Source of the DNA: a bacterium UBP3_UBA3054
GTDB lineage: Bacteria; Auribacterota; UBA3054
Assembly (NCBI GenBank): GCA_002366995.1
Contig: DFCM01000022.1
Span: forward strand, 1 to 7,834
Length of the DNA stretch: 7,834 bases
Direction of reading: 5' to 3'
The notes under the pieces are model-generated. The model did no database searches. It was not told the DNA's origin and was given only the letters and a program-made list of their open reading frames with translations. The translations under genes and the position numbers were made by a program. Below are positions 1 through 6,273 of the stretch, in pieces. The stretch's first letter is position 1. Each line of letters begins with the position of its first letter.

Positions 1-623
1 GTGAAGATGCTGTCCAGTTCGTGCGTGACGATGATTATGGTCGTGCCAAGGGAAGCGTTGAGGTCCAGTATCGTCTGGTCCAGCGAGGCGGAAGACCGCG
101 GATCCAAGCCGGCGGACGGTTCGTCGAAGAAGAGCACCTCGGGGTCCAGCGCCATGGCGCGCGCCAGGGCCGCCCGTTTTTTCATGCCGCCTGAGATCTC
201 GGAGGGCAGGAAATGCTCGAATCCGGAAAGATTGAAGAGCGCGAGCTTGAAGCGGGCCGAGCGTTCCAGAAGCTCCGGGGAAAAATCGGTGTATTCCTGC
301 ATGGGAAGCATGACGTTCTCAAGGAGCGTGTCGGAGCCGAAGAGCGCGCCGCCCTGGAACATCACGCCCATGTCCCTTAGCATTTCGGCAACTTCCTCCT
401 CGCTGGAATTCACCATGCTTTTTCCCTTGAAGAGAATGTCTCCGGACATCGGCGCGTAAAGCCCGAAGAGGTGCTTTAAAAGAGTGCTTTTACCGCAGCC
501 GGAACCGCCGCATATGACGAAGATCTCGCCTTTCTTCACGCTGAAATTAAGGTTTCGCATGACGACCCTTTCGCCATAACCTATCGTGAGATCTTTCACT
601 TCTATGATCGAATTTTCAGCCAT
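1..623 (-). CDS. mlaF: MlaF-type ABC transporter ATPase (3' end outside window)
   Basis: This is the cytoplasmic ATPase of an MlaFE-type lipid ABC transporter; it powers phospholipid movement through the neighbouring permease. I translated 207 codons from the ATG at 623-621. All ATPase motifs are visible: Walker A GGSGCGKST (residues 39-47), Q-loop MFQGGALF (88-95), signature ISGGMKKRA (143-151), Walker B VLFFDE (163-168), D-loop SAGLDP (170-175) and H-loop VTHE (199-202). The FQGGALF Q-loop and SGGM signature are typical of the MlaF/Ttg2A/Mce ATPases rather than importers of small solutes. The last roughly 40-60 residues lie beyond the left edge. It starts 5 bases after the permease stop and has no clear Shine-Dalgarno sequence, suggesting translational coupling. 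The family call is firm. The exact lipid substrate is inferred from the family only. Confidence 0.93.
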   Translation of the reverse strand, partial: MAENSIIEVKDLTIGYGERVVMRNLNFSVKKGEIFVICGGSGCGKSTLLKHLFGLYAPMSGDILFKGKSMVNSSEEEVAEMLRDMGVMFQGGALFGSDTLLENVMLPMQEYTDFSPELLERSARFKLALFNLSGFEHFLPSEISGGMKKRAALARAMALDPEVLFFDEPSAGLDPRSSASLDQTILDLNASLGTTIIIVTHELDSIF

Positions 624-628
624 GACGG

Positions 629-1750
629 TCAGAAGGGCGGGTGGAAGAGGATGGTGAAGAGGGCGTCCGTCAGTATCGTGATGAAGATGCCGCTCACGAC
701 GGCGGCGGTGGTGTAGCGTCCGACGCTCTCGGCGCCGCCTTTCACCTGCATGCCGCGCATGCAGCTTATGCCGGCTATCAATACGGCGAAGAAGAAGGCT
801 TTGACAAGACCTTCGGTAAACATTGAGAACGAGACAGCCTTGTACACTTCCCTAACGTAAGCGGGGAGCGTCACGTCGGTAGTCAGAAGGCACATGATGA
901 TGGAGCCGATTAGGGCCACGATGTTGCCGAAAATAAGCAGGCAGGGCATCGCGATGCCGGCGGCCAGCATCTTCGGCAAAACGAGGAAATGGCCGGGCTC
1001 GAAGCCCATTGAGCGGAGGGCGTCTATTTCTTCCGAGACCTGCATAGTGCCTATTTCGGCGGCGTAGGCCGCGCCGGAACGGCCGGCCAAAACCACCGCG
1101 GTGATCAGCGGTCCCAGTTCCTGAGCCAGCGCGATCGCGACGAGGTCCGGGATGAAGGCGGTAGCGCCGTACATGCCGAGCACGCTTTTGCCAAGCACGG
1201 TAAGAATGACGCCGATCATGAACTGGATCATGCAGACGATCGGAAGGGCTTCGACGCCCGTGGACTCAAGCGTCGTCAGGACGGCGCGCCAGCGGATCTT
1301 GGAAGGGGCGAGGATCGCCTGCCATATCATGATCGAGCATTCGCCGACAAAGCGGACGATCTCTTTCAAGTCTTCGTAAAGGTTGATGGTCGCCCTGCCG
1401 ATCTGCTCGAAAAAGCCCTCGTGCCTGCGGTAAACGGGAAGCTCAGGCAGAAGCTTGTCGGTGTTTATAAGGCCGAGCATCTTTTCGCAGACCGCGCTTT
1501 TCCTTACGATCTCGAAGCCGGCTTTCCTCGCGGCGCAGCGCGCCTTCAATTCGATCATGACGGCGACGCCCTGGCCGTCGATGTAATTAACTTCGCCGAG
1601 GTCAAGCGAAAGCTTCTCTCCGCTCTTAATGAGGGAGGAAAGTTCGGAGAGGGCCTTTTCGGCAGTTTGAAGGTTCAAAGCGCCTTGCAATTTCAAAAGA
1701 AGGCCCTCGGGAGTTTTCTCCCGGGTAATCACAAAGGAGCTTTCGGACAT
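629..1750 (-). CDS. mlaE: MlaE-family lipid ABC transporter permease with N-terminal STAS domain
   Basis: Inner-membrane permease of the lipid transporter, 373 aa; typical MlaE proteins are about 260 aa. The extra N-terminus (about residues 1-105) is a STAS domain, so an MlaB-like subunit is fused to the permease. The MlaE core starts near residue 115 and has an amphipathic segment followed by hydrophobic helices at about 165-190, 200-222, 262-290, 310-330 and 346-370. The family hallmark is QELGPLITAVVLAGRSG (210-226), followed by AAEIGTMQVSEEIDALRSMG (230-249). In the STAS domain the loop that carries Ser/Thr in SpoIIAA-like proteins reads D58-G59-Q60-G61, so the phosphoacceptor position is Gly. 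The gene sits 7 bases after the LysM lipoprotein and 5 bases before the ATPase. Its ATG at 1750 has no obvious Shine-Dalgarno sequence, fitting coupled translation. The family assignment is secure; the role in outer-membrane lipid homeostasis is by analogy. Confidence 0.93.
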   Translation of the reverse strand: MSESSFVITREKTPEGLLLKLQGALNLQTAEKALSELSSLIKSGEKLSLDLGEVNYIDGQGVAVMIELKARCAARKAGFEIVRKSAVCEKMLGLINTDKLLPELPVYRRHEGFFEQIGRATINLYEDLKEIVRFVGECSIMIWQAILAPSKIRWRAVLTTLESTGVEALPIVCMIQFMIGVILTVLGKSVLGMYGATAFIPDLVAIALAQELGPLITAVVLAGRSGAAYAAEIGTMQVSEEIDALRSMGFEPGHFLVLPKMLAAGIAMPCLLIFGNIVALIGSIIMCLLTTDVTLPAYVREVYKAVSFSMFTEGLVKAFFFAVLIAGISCMRGMQVKGGAESVGRYTTAAVVSGIFITILTDALFTILFHPPF

Positions 1751-1757
1751 CAGGCGA

Positions 1758-2546
1758 TCAGGGAATGGTGATGACTTGGCCGGGTTTGAGCTTATCGTCT
1801 CCGCCGTTGGCTTTCATCAGCTTGAGGTAATTCACGCCGAGCTTCTTGCCGATGGTGTAGTAGGAATCGCCCTTCTTGACGGTGTAGGTGCTGCCGCTGG
1901 CAGCGCTCTTAGAGGAAGCGCTGGAGGAGCCGCCGCCGGGAATTTTAAGCTTGGTGCCGATCTGCAGGACGCCGTTGGCGTTGAGGCCGTTGGCGTCGGC
2001 CAGAGCCTGGACCGTGCAGCCGTTGGCGCGGGCGATCTTCCAGAGGGAGTCGCCTTTCTTGACGGTGTAGGTGCCGCCGCTGGCTTTCGCGGAGGAGGAG
2101 CTGCTCTTCCAGGAAGAGGAGGAGTCAATGTAGCCGGTGCCGCCCGAGTAAGATGAGCTGCCGCTGTAAGAGAGGGACTGCGAGGTGGAGTATCCGCCTC
2201 TCAGAGGAACGAAGCCGTCAGAGCCCGCGCGGTAGGAGTAAGAGGAATCAACAGCCGGCGCGGAAGGATCGATGAAGACGTCGTCGCCGGATCTCCCGCC
2301 CAGGACTTCCTGGTCGACTTGCTCGCCGAGACCGAAGGCGCTTCCGCCGTTGTCGCTCAGCGCGAAGCTCTCGCTGCTGCTCGACGTGCCGCCGAAAGAA
2401 TCGTTGGAATAACTGCTGTCCTCGGTGGAAGAGAGTTCCACGTCGGAAGAGAAAGCGGAATCATTTTGTTCCGGAGCGGATTTGCAGCCGGCCAAAGTGA
2501 TGACAGCCGCCAAAGCGATAAGGAAGAATAGATCGGATTTTTTCAT
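1758..2546 (-). CDS. Serine-rich lipoprotein with two C-terminal LysM domains
   Basis: Predicted 262-aa envelope lipoprotein. The start at 2546 is supported by a GAGGT Shine-Dalgarno sequence 4 bases upstream and a promoter behind it. Residues 1-20 form a lipoprotein signal (MKKS, then a hydrophobic stretch) ending in lipobox LAGC with Cys21; Lys at +2 would not retain it in the inner membrane under the E. coli Asp rule. Residues 24-157 are a low-complexity Ser/Gly/Tyr-rich linker, probably disordered. Two LysM domains follow: residues 159-203, starting TYTVKKGDSLWKIA, and residues 220-262, starting TYTVKKGDSYYTIG and ending at the C-terminus. LysM domains bind N-acetylglucosamine-containing glycans, here most likely peptidoglycan. 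There is no peptidase or amidase domain, so it is probably a tether or scaffold. As first gene of the operon it may work with the lipid transporter; this is inference from position. Confidence 0.9.
   Translation of the reverse strand: MKKSDLFFLIALAAVITLAGCKSAPEQNDSAFSSDVELSSTEDSSYSNDSFGGTSSSSESFALSDNGGSAFGLGEQVDQEVLGGRSGDDVFIDPSAPAVDSSYSYRAGSDGFVPLRGGYSTSQSLSYSGSSSYSGGTGYIDSSSSWKSSSSSAKASGGTYTVKKGDSLWKIARANGCTVQALADANGLNANGVLQIGTKLKIPGGGSSSASSKSAASGSTYTVKKGDSYYTIGKKLGVNYLKLMKANGGDDKLKPGQVITIP
1867..2083. repeat. Duplicated LysM-coding segment (two 34-bp copies)
   Basis: Positions 1867-1900 and 2050-2083 are near-identical direct copies with only two visible mismatches, 183 bases (61 codons) apart and in the same frame. 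They encode the shared start of the two LysM domains (TYTVKKGDS) and the Ser/Gly residues just before it. The rest of each domain has diverged, so this looks like an old internal duplication or local gene conversion of the most conserved part, not a mobile repeat. Confidence 0.75.
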
Positions 2547-2550
2547 GCTG

Positions 2551-2555
2551 ACCTC
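2551..2555 (-). promoter_or_regulatory. Ribosome binding site of the LysM lipoprotein
   Basis: GAGGT on the minus strand, 4 bases before the ATG at 2546. It decides the start and is one of only three clear Shine-Dalgarno sequences in the window, alongside the stomatin and GH31 genes. Confidence 0.7.
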
Positions 2556-2576
2556 GTTAGTTAGATTATATAAGAG

Positions 2577-2605
2577 ATTTTACCACAGAACCCTTGGTTG
2601 GTCAA
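2577..2605 (-). promoter_or_regulatory. Sigma70-type promoter of the LysM/MlaE/MlaF operon
   Basis: On the minus strand TTGACC (2605-2600) is followed by a 17-base spacer and TAAAAT (2582-2577). Each hexamer has one mismatch to consensus, and a TG one base before the -10 gives an extended -10 (TGGTAAAAT). Transcription would begin near 2570 and leave a leader of about 24 nt containing the GAGGT site. A perfect TATAAT lies slightly downstream at 2570-2565 but has no -35 at the right distance; it may be a secondary -10. The -35 lies 30 bases from the -35 of the divergent tRNA promoter. Confidence 0.72.
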
Positions 2606-2635
2606 GCATGGCGGAAGCTTTTCCTCCGGCCTTGG

Positions 2636-2664
2636 TTGACTTTTAGAGGCCGAAATAATAGAAT
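2636..2664 (+). promoter_or_regulatory. Promoter of tRNA-Phe with C-rich discriminator
   Basis: TTGACT (2636-2641), a 17-base spacer, and TAGAAT (2659-2664), each hexamer one mismatch from sigma70 consensus. The start would fall near 2671, giving a 5' leader of about 11 nt before the tRNA. The bases after the -10 (GTTCCCC, 2665-2671) form a C-rich discriminator, a known feature of stable-RNA promoters that respond to growth rate and ppGpp in other bacteria. That response is only inferred here. Confidence 0.72.
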
Positions 2665-2681
2665 GTTCCCCGTAATTTTGT

Positions 2682-2757
2682 GCCGAGGTAGCTCAGTTGG
2701 TAGAGCAAAGGACTGAAAATCCTTGTGTCGACGGTTCGATTCCGCCCCTCGGCACCA
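2682..2757 (+). tRNA. tRNA-Phe (anticodon GAA)
   Basis: A 76-nt tRNA with encoded CCA (2755-2757). The acceptor stem GCCGAGG (2682-2688) pairs fully with CCTCGGC (2747-2753), with discriminator base A2754. The D stem GCTC/GAGC is at 2691-2694 and 2703-2706. The anticodon stem AAGGA/TCCTT (2708-2712, 2720-2724) encloses loop CTGAAAA with anticodon GAA at 2715-2717, which reads UUC/UUU. The variable loop is GTGTC. The T arm has loop TTCGATT (2735-2741) and stem GACGG/CCGCC, which contains one A-C mismatch (2731 with 2745). All other positions look functional. It has its own promoter and terminator and so appears to be a single-gene transcript. Confidence 0.97.
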
Positions 2758-2763
2758 CCTATG

Positions 2764-2800
2764 AAAAAGCCCCGCCTTTTCGGCGGGGCTTTTTGTTTTT
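2764..2800 (+). terminator. Intrinsic terminator, probably bidirectional
   Basis: A perfect 13-bp stem: AAAAAGCCCCGCC (2764-2776), loop TTTTC, GGCGGGGCTTTTT (2782-2794), continuing into more T (2796-2800). It begins 6 bases after the tRNA CCA end. Read on the minus strand it also ends in a U-run, and the stomatin stop codon (2802-2800) directly abuts it. One hairpin therefore very likely terminates both convergent transcripts. Confidence 0.92.
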
Positions 2801-3708
2801 TATTCAGCCTTAACTATTTGCGAGCAGGCTTTCAGCATTCCCACGACGTCGGATAGGTTCGCCGGCACGATCATGGTGTTGTTCGTTTTGGCGAGATGCC
2901 CGAACTGGTTGAGGTAATTCTGGGCCAGCTGCATGTTGACGGAGGCGAGGCCGCCGGGCTCGTTCAGGGCCTGGGCAACTTTTCTGATGCTCTCCGCCTG
3001 GGCTTCCGCCACCAGAAGGATCTCTTTGGCCTGGCCTTCCGCGACGTTTATTCTCCTGGCGCGCTCGCCCTCGGAAAGGGCTATGGCCTGCTGGCGTTCG
3101 CCCTCGGCGCGGTTTATTTTCGACTGGCGTTCGCCCTCGGACTCCGCGATCATGGCGCGTTTCTCGCGCTCGGCCCTCATCTGCTTCTCCATGGCGTCGC
3201 TGATCGTGCGGGGAGGAGTGATGTTCTTGATCTCATAGCGCGTTACTTTGATGCCCCAGGGGTCAGATGCTTTGTCGACGGCCTCGACGATCGCGGCGTT
3301 GACGGTCGTCCTTTCCTCGAAGCTGCGGTCGAGGTCTAGTTTGCCCATCTCGCTTCGCATGGTGGTCTGGGCCAGCTGCGTGGTCGCGAACATGTAGTCG
3401 TCGATGCCGTAGGCGGCTTTGGTCGGCTCCATCACCTGAAGATACAGAACGCCGTCGACGTCAACCATGATGTTGTCTTTCGTGATGCACTGCTGCGGGG
3501 GAACGTCGATGGCCATTTCCTTCATGGAAAGCCTGTAGGCCAGTCTGTCGATGAAGGGGATGATGATGTGGAAGCCGGCTTCCAGGGTCATGCGGTATTT
3601 TCCCAAGCGCTCCACGATGTAGGCGCTCTTCTGGGGGACGATCACAAGAGCCTTGCAGATCAAAATGATGACGAAAATGACTAGAATGGCGATGAGTGCG
3701 GGATGCAT
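2800..3708 (-). CDS. SPFH/Band 7 (stomatin-like, QmcA/paraslipin type) membrane protein
   Basis: A 302-aa protein with the layout and length of E. coli QmcA (about 305 aa). One N-terminal membrane helix (about residues 4-24) anchors an SPFH domain (about 22-190). Family motifs visible are IVPQKSAYIVERLGKY (23-38), LEAGFHIIIPFIDR (42-55) and DPWGIKVTRYEI (149-160). Residues 190-244 form an alpha-helical coiled coil of five 11-residue repeats built around AEGER. A Gly/Ala-poor C-terminal tail closes the protein. Such proteins make large oligomeric cages or microdomains in the membrane and often regulate proteases or membrane organisation; no substrate can be deduced here. Its common partner NfeD is absent. 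The start at 3708 has GAGGAG 5 bases upstream. It follows the GH31 gene by 44 bases without an evident terminator, so co-transcription is possible but may be incidental. Confidence 0.93.
   Translation of the reverse strand: MHPALIAILVIFVIILICKALVIVPQKSAYIVERLGKYRMTLEAGFHIIIPFIDRLAYRLSMKEMAIDVPPQQCITKDNIMVDVDGVLYLQVMEPTKAAYGIDDYMFATTQLAQTTMRSEMGKLDLDRSFEERTTVNAAIVEAVDKASDPWGIKVTRYEIKNITPPRTISDAMEKQMRAEREKRAMIAESEGERQSKINRAEGERQQAIALSEGERARRINVAEGQAKEILLVAEAQAESIRKVAQALNEPGGLASVNMQLAQNYLNQFGHLAKTNNTMIVPANLSDVVGMLKACSQIVKAE
2977..3141 (-). repeat. Five 33-bp (11-residue) coiled-coil repeats in the SPFH gene
   Basis: Residues 190-244 fall into five exact 11-residue units starting at 190, 201, 212, 223 and 234. 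The unit heads are SEGER, AEGER, SEGER, AEGQA and AEAQA. The DNA shows the same 33-base periodicity; the complement of the EGER codons, CGCTCGCCCTC or CGTTCGCCCTC, recurs at about 3062, 3096 and 3129. Hendecad repeats are typical of the first coiled coil of SPFH proteins and predict a slightly right-handed helix bundle. Confidence 0.8.
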
Positions 3709-3713
3709 ATTGT

Positions 3714-3719
3714 CTCCTC
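3714..3719 (-). promoter_or_regulatory. Ribosome binding site of the stomatin-like gene
   Basis: GAGGAG on the minus strand, 5 bases before the ATG at 3708. It is the strongest Shine-Dalgarno sequence in the window and fixes this start. Confidence 0.75.
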
Positions 3720-3752
3720 AAAATTTATTTATTGATTGTTTGCTGTAGTAGG

Positions 3753-6218
3753 TTATTTTTCAAGGGAAAAGACCCACTGGTGTTTTTCCCTGACGTTCAG
3801 GTCGGGGATGAAAACGGAATAGCATTTCTTGTTTTCGTCGTAGCTATCCTTACAGTTCGGACTGCCGAAGACCGAGTCGGTGGGTTCGCCGGCGAAGTAG
3901 AGGTCTATCCTTATGTTCCGTTTTTCGGGCATGCCCTTGAAGCCGCCCTTTATGGGCTCCTGCGTGACGACGACGGTCTTGCCGTCGTCCTCGAGCCTGA
4001 TGGGAAGTCTTGAATAGTTCTTGTCGTAATCGAGCGATTCGCCGTCGTCCTCGTAGATCTCAATGTAATCGTTGCCGCCGGGATAGACCGCCAAAACCAG
4101 AGGATCTGGCAGAGACGTTCCGACGCTCTCGACGTAGTCCATATTCGGGATGATCGATCCCGCGCGGACGAAAAGGTTGAATTCGTTGAGCGCCACCTGT
4201 TTCTTGATGGGCTTTCCGCCTTCGAATTTTTCGCCGGTCGCATAGTGGTAATACGTTCCCTTGGGCAGCTTGAATTTCATGAATCCGCCGGGGGTGCCGG
4301 CCGGAGCGAAGAAGAGCTTGTCGCCGATGAAATAGGAATGCGTGAAGGAGTACGCTTCCTCGTCATCCGGGAAGAGGAAATAGACCGGGCGGTGGATGGG
4401 CATGCCGGTTTCGTAGGCGTCCCTGGCCAAATGATAGAAGTAGGGGACGAGCTTGAGGTGGAGCTGGTAGGCGTCCCTTATGATCTTTTCGGTCTCCTCG
4501 TTGTAGTTCCAGGCTTCCCTGATGCCGTGGTCGCTGTGCACTCTCATGATGGGGCAGAGCGCGCCCATTTGCACCCAGCGGACGAAAAGCTCGGGGGAGA
4601 TATGCCCGGGATGGAAGCCCGTGATCTCACCCTTGAAGCCGCCGAGATCGTGCGAGAAGTAGCTCATGCCTTCGTGGGCGGCCCTTCTGTTCACGTCGAA
4701 CTCGTAGTTAAGGACCGGCCAGTGCGAGGCGGTGTCGCCGGAGAAGTAAGCCGGGTAGCGCTGGGAGCCAAGACCAGCGTAGCGGTTCAGGGCGATGGGG
4801 CGCTTGCCCTGCTTCAGATGATGGCGGAACATCAGCTCATCCATCCAGAGATTGAAATTGAAGTGCGGCATGATGCCCTGCCAGTTGTCTTCCCACCAGA
4901 GGTCCACGCCTATTTTGTCGTTGGGATCGTAGGTGAATTTTTCAAAGGCTTCCCAAATGTCCTTGTCAAGGTAATCCATGGCGAAGGAATCGCCGCCGTG
5001 TCCTCGGTTCCAGATGGAAATGCCCATCTTTTCCCGGAATTCCTTCCAGTCTTTCTGGGCCAGCGGGGGAGGATTCTGGGGATCGATGCCTAAGCTTTGC
5101 GCCATCGCTTTGAAGGCTTCGTCGTTTTTCGGTATGCCTTCGGAGTGGACGTTCAGGCCGACCTTCACGCCGTTCTCATGGGCCCATTTGAAGAAGCCTT
5201 CGGGATCCGGGAACTTCTCCTTGTTCCATTCCCAGCCGGACCAGCCGTTGATGTGCCAGTCCATGTCCACGATGAGGACGTCCAGGGGCATTTTGCACTC
5301 CCTGTGTTTCTTGACGACTTCCTTGATCTCGTCGGCGGTGTAGGGATGGAAGCGGGAGTACCAGGAGCCGTAGGCCCAGCGGGGGAGCATGGGGATCTTT
5401 CCGCAGAGCGCGGTAAATTCTTTCAGCGCGTCGCCGTAATTCTTGCCGTAGCAGAAGAAGAAAAGGTTCTTGTAGTTTTCCCTAATGTCGGTGTCGAGCC
5501 ATTCCTTCTCGCGGTCGTACATGTACATCCAGCTCTCGTCCAGCATGAAGTAGCCGGCCTTGGAGACGGGTCCCGGAGGGGCGGTCTTGGCGACGTCGCA
5601 GATCTCCTGCATTTCCTTGGGCAGTTCATCGTAATCCCTGAACATGCACCAGAGGTCGTTTCCGACGGGCTTGTAGTCGATCTTGTTGGCGTTCAGCCAG
5701 TCGTGGAGCGTGCTGGAGATGTAGAGAAGCGGCAGTTCGCCGTAGCGTTCGTATTTCCAGTCGCCGCCGGGGAAAACTTTGCCGTTCCCGACCATGGCGT
5801 CGTAAACGTGGTCCATGCCGACGACGGCGCCCAGGTTCTCGGGATCAAGGTCGCCGTAGTGCCACTCTCCCTTCATGCCGCCGGATTCCCACTCGATCTT
5901 CAAGTTTTCTTTCGTCAGTTCCGGGCCGTCTTTGTAATAGATCTTGAGGCAGGGAGTTCTGAGGGCCACTCCGCCTCTTATGAACTTCACTTCGTCGAAT
6001 TTCTTGGGTTCCGGCATGGAAAGCGTTCTGAGGGTCGGGCGGTCGTCGAATTTGCCTTCGGTATCGAATTCAATTCTGACCATGGCGTCGGAAAGACGGG
6101 AGAAACGGGCGTTGCCGCAGCGCACGCTTCCTTTGGGTCCTTCAATTGTTTCGCTGGCGTTCATAAGGCAGGGCGCTATAAAAAGCAAGGGGAGATAACG
6201 CAGAAGTTTAAGCTTCAT
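3753..6218 (-). CDS. Secreted GH31-family alpha-glycosidase
   Basis: An 821-aa glycoside hydrolase family 31 enzyme, a retaining alpha-glycosidase (alpha-glucosidase, alpha-xylosidase, alpha-galactosidase or similar). Residues 1-21 form a signal peptide (MKLKLLR, hydrophobic core, likely cut after MNA), so it acts in periplasm or outside. An N-terminal beta-sandwich spans about 22-270. The (beta/alpha)8 barrel starts near PRWAYGSWYSRF (279-290), with LIVDMDWH (315-322). The nucleophile motif reads VDLWWEDNWQG (438-448), making Asp444 the likely nucleophile. YFSGD (491-495) makes Asp495 the likely acid/base. SHDLGGF (522-528) and PIMRVHSDHG (556-565) shape the pocket. C-terminal beta domains follow, with IYEDDGESLDY (721-731) typical of the GH31 C-terminal region. 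The start at 6218 has AGGA 6 bases upstream. Both catalytic Asp are present, so activity is likely. Substrate is not predictable; there is no adjacent sugar transporter or regulator. Confidence 0.92.
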   Translation of the reverse strand: MKLKLLRYLPLLFIAPCLMNASETIEGPKGSVRCGNARFSRLSDAMVRIEFDTEGKFDDRPTLRTLSMPEPKKFDEVKFIRGGVALRTPCLKIYYKDGPELTKENLKIEWESGGMKGEWHYGDLDPENLGAVVGMDHVYDAMVGNGKVFPGGDWKYERYGELPLLYISSTLHDWLNANKIDYKPVGNDLWCMFRDYDELPKEMQEICDVAKTAPPGPVSKAGYFMLDESWMYMYDREKEWLDTDIRENYKNLFFFCYGKNYGDALKEFTALCGKIPMLPRWAYGSWYSRFHPYTADEIKEVVKKHRECKMPLDVLIVDMDWHINGWSGWEWNKEKFPDPEGFFKWAHENGVKVGLNVHSEGIPKNDEAFKAMAQSLGIDPQNPPPLAQKDWKEFREKMGISIWNRGHGGDSFAMDYLDKDIWEAFEKFTYDPNDKIGVDLWWEDNWQGIMPHFNFNLWMDELMFRHHLKQGKRPIALNRYAGLGSQRYPAYFSGDTASHWPVLNYEFDVNRRAAHEGMSYFSHDLGGFKGEITGFHPGHISPELFVRWVQMGALCPIMRVHSDHGIREAWNYNEETEKIIRDAYQLHLKLVPYFYHLARDAYETGMPIHRPVYFLFPDDEEAYSFTHSYFIGDKLFFAPAGTPGGFMKFKLPKGTYYHYATGEKFEGGKPIKKQVALNEFNLFVRAGSIIPNMDYVESVGTSLPDPLVLAVYPGGNDYIEIYEDDGESLDYDKNYSRLPIRLEDDGKTVVVTQEPIKGGFKGMPEKRNIRIDLYFAGEPTDSVFGSPNCKDSYDENKKCYSVFIPDLNVREKHQWVFSLEK

Positions 6219-6256
6219 TATTTATCCTGATGGGGGATTAAGAAGGGGCGCTTGGA

Positions 6257-6267
6257 GTAAACTTTAC
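6257..6267. promoter_or_regulatory. Small palindrome in divergent promoter region (GTAAACTTTAC)
   Basis: GTAAA-C-TTTAC is a perfect 11-bp inverted repeat about 39 bases upstream of the GH31 start. It could be a repressor or activator half-site pair. Short AT-rich palindromes also arise by chance, so this is only a candidate. Confidence 0.25.
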
Positions 6268-6273
6268 AGTTAT

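Noticed and set aside
1..459. Plus-strand open frame at the left edge
   Set aside because: It lies antisense to the ABC ATPase, whose Walker A, signature, Walker B and H-loop motifs are all intact on the minus strand.
1758..2157. Tandem-looking repeats in the LysM gene as a possible CRISPR or mobile repeat
   Set aside because: There are only two copies, in frame and 61 codons apart, each encoding the conserved LysM start; they are domain repeats.
2730..2746. A-C mismatch in the T stem as a sign of a tRNA pseudogene
   Set aside because: All other stems pair fully, the anticodon loop is normal, CCA is encoded, and promoter and terminator are present. One mismatch is tolerable.
6156..6218. Possible lipobox (FIAPC) in the GH31 signal peptide
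   Set aside because: Proline at the position before Cys is not accepted in lipoboxes; a normal signal peptidase I site after MNA fits better.
5097..6230. Long plus-strand open frame (377 codons) opposite the GH31 gene
   Set aside because: It is fully antisense to a well-supported GH31 enzyme, its translation is Val/Gly/Ala-rich without recognisable motifs, and such open antisense frames follow from G/C-biased third codon positions. The 282-codon frame at 4245-5093 was rejected for the same reason.
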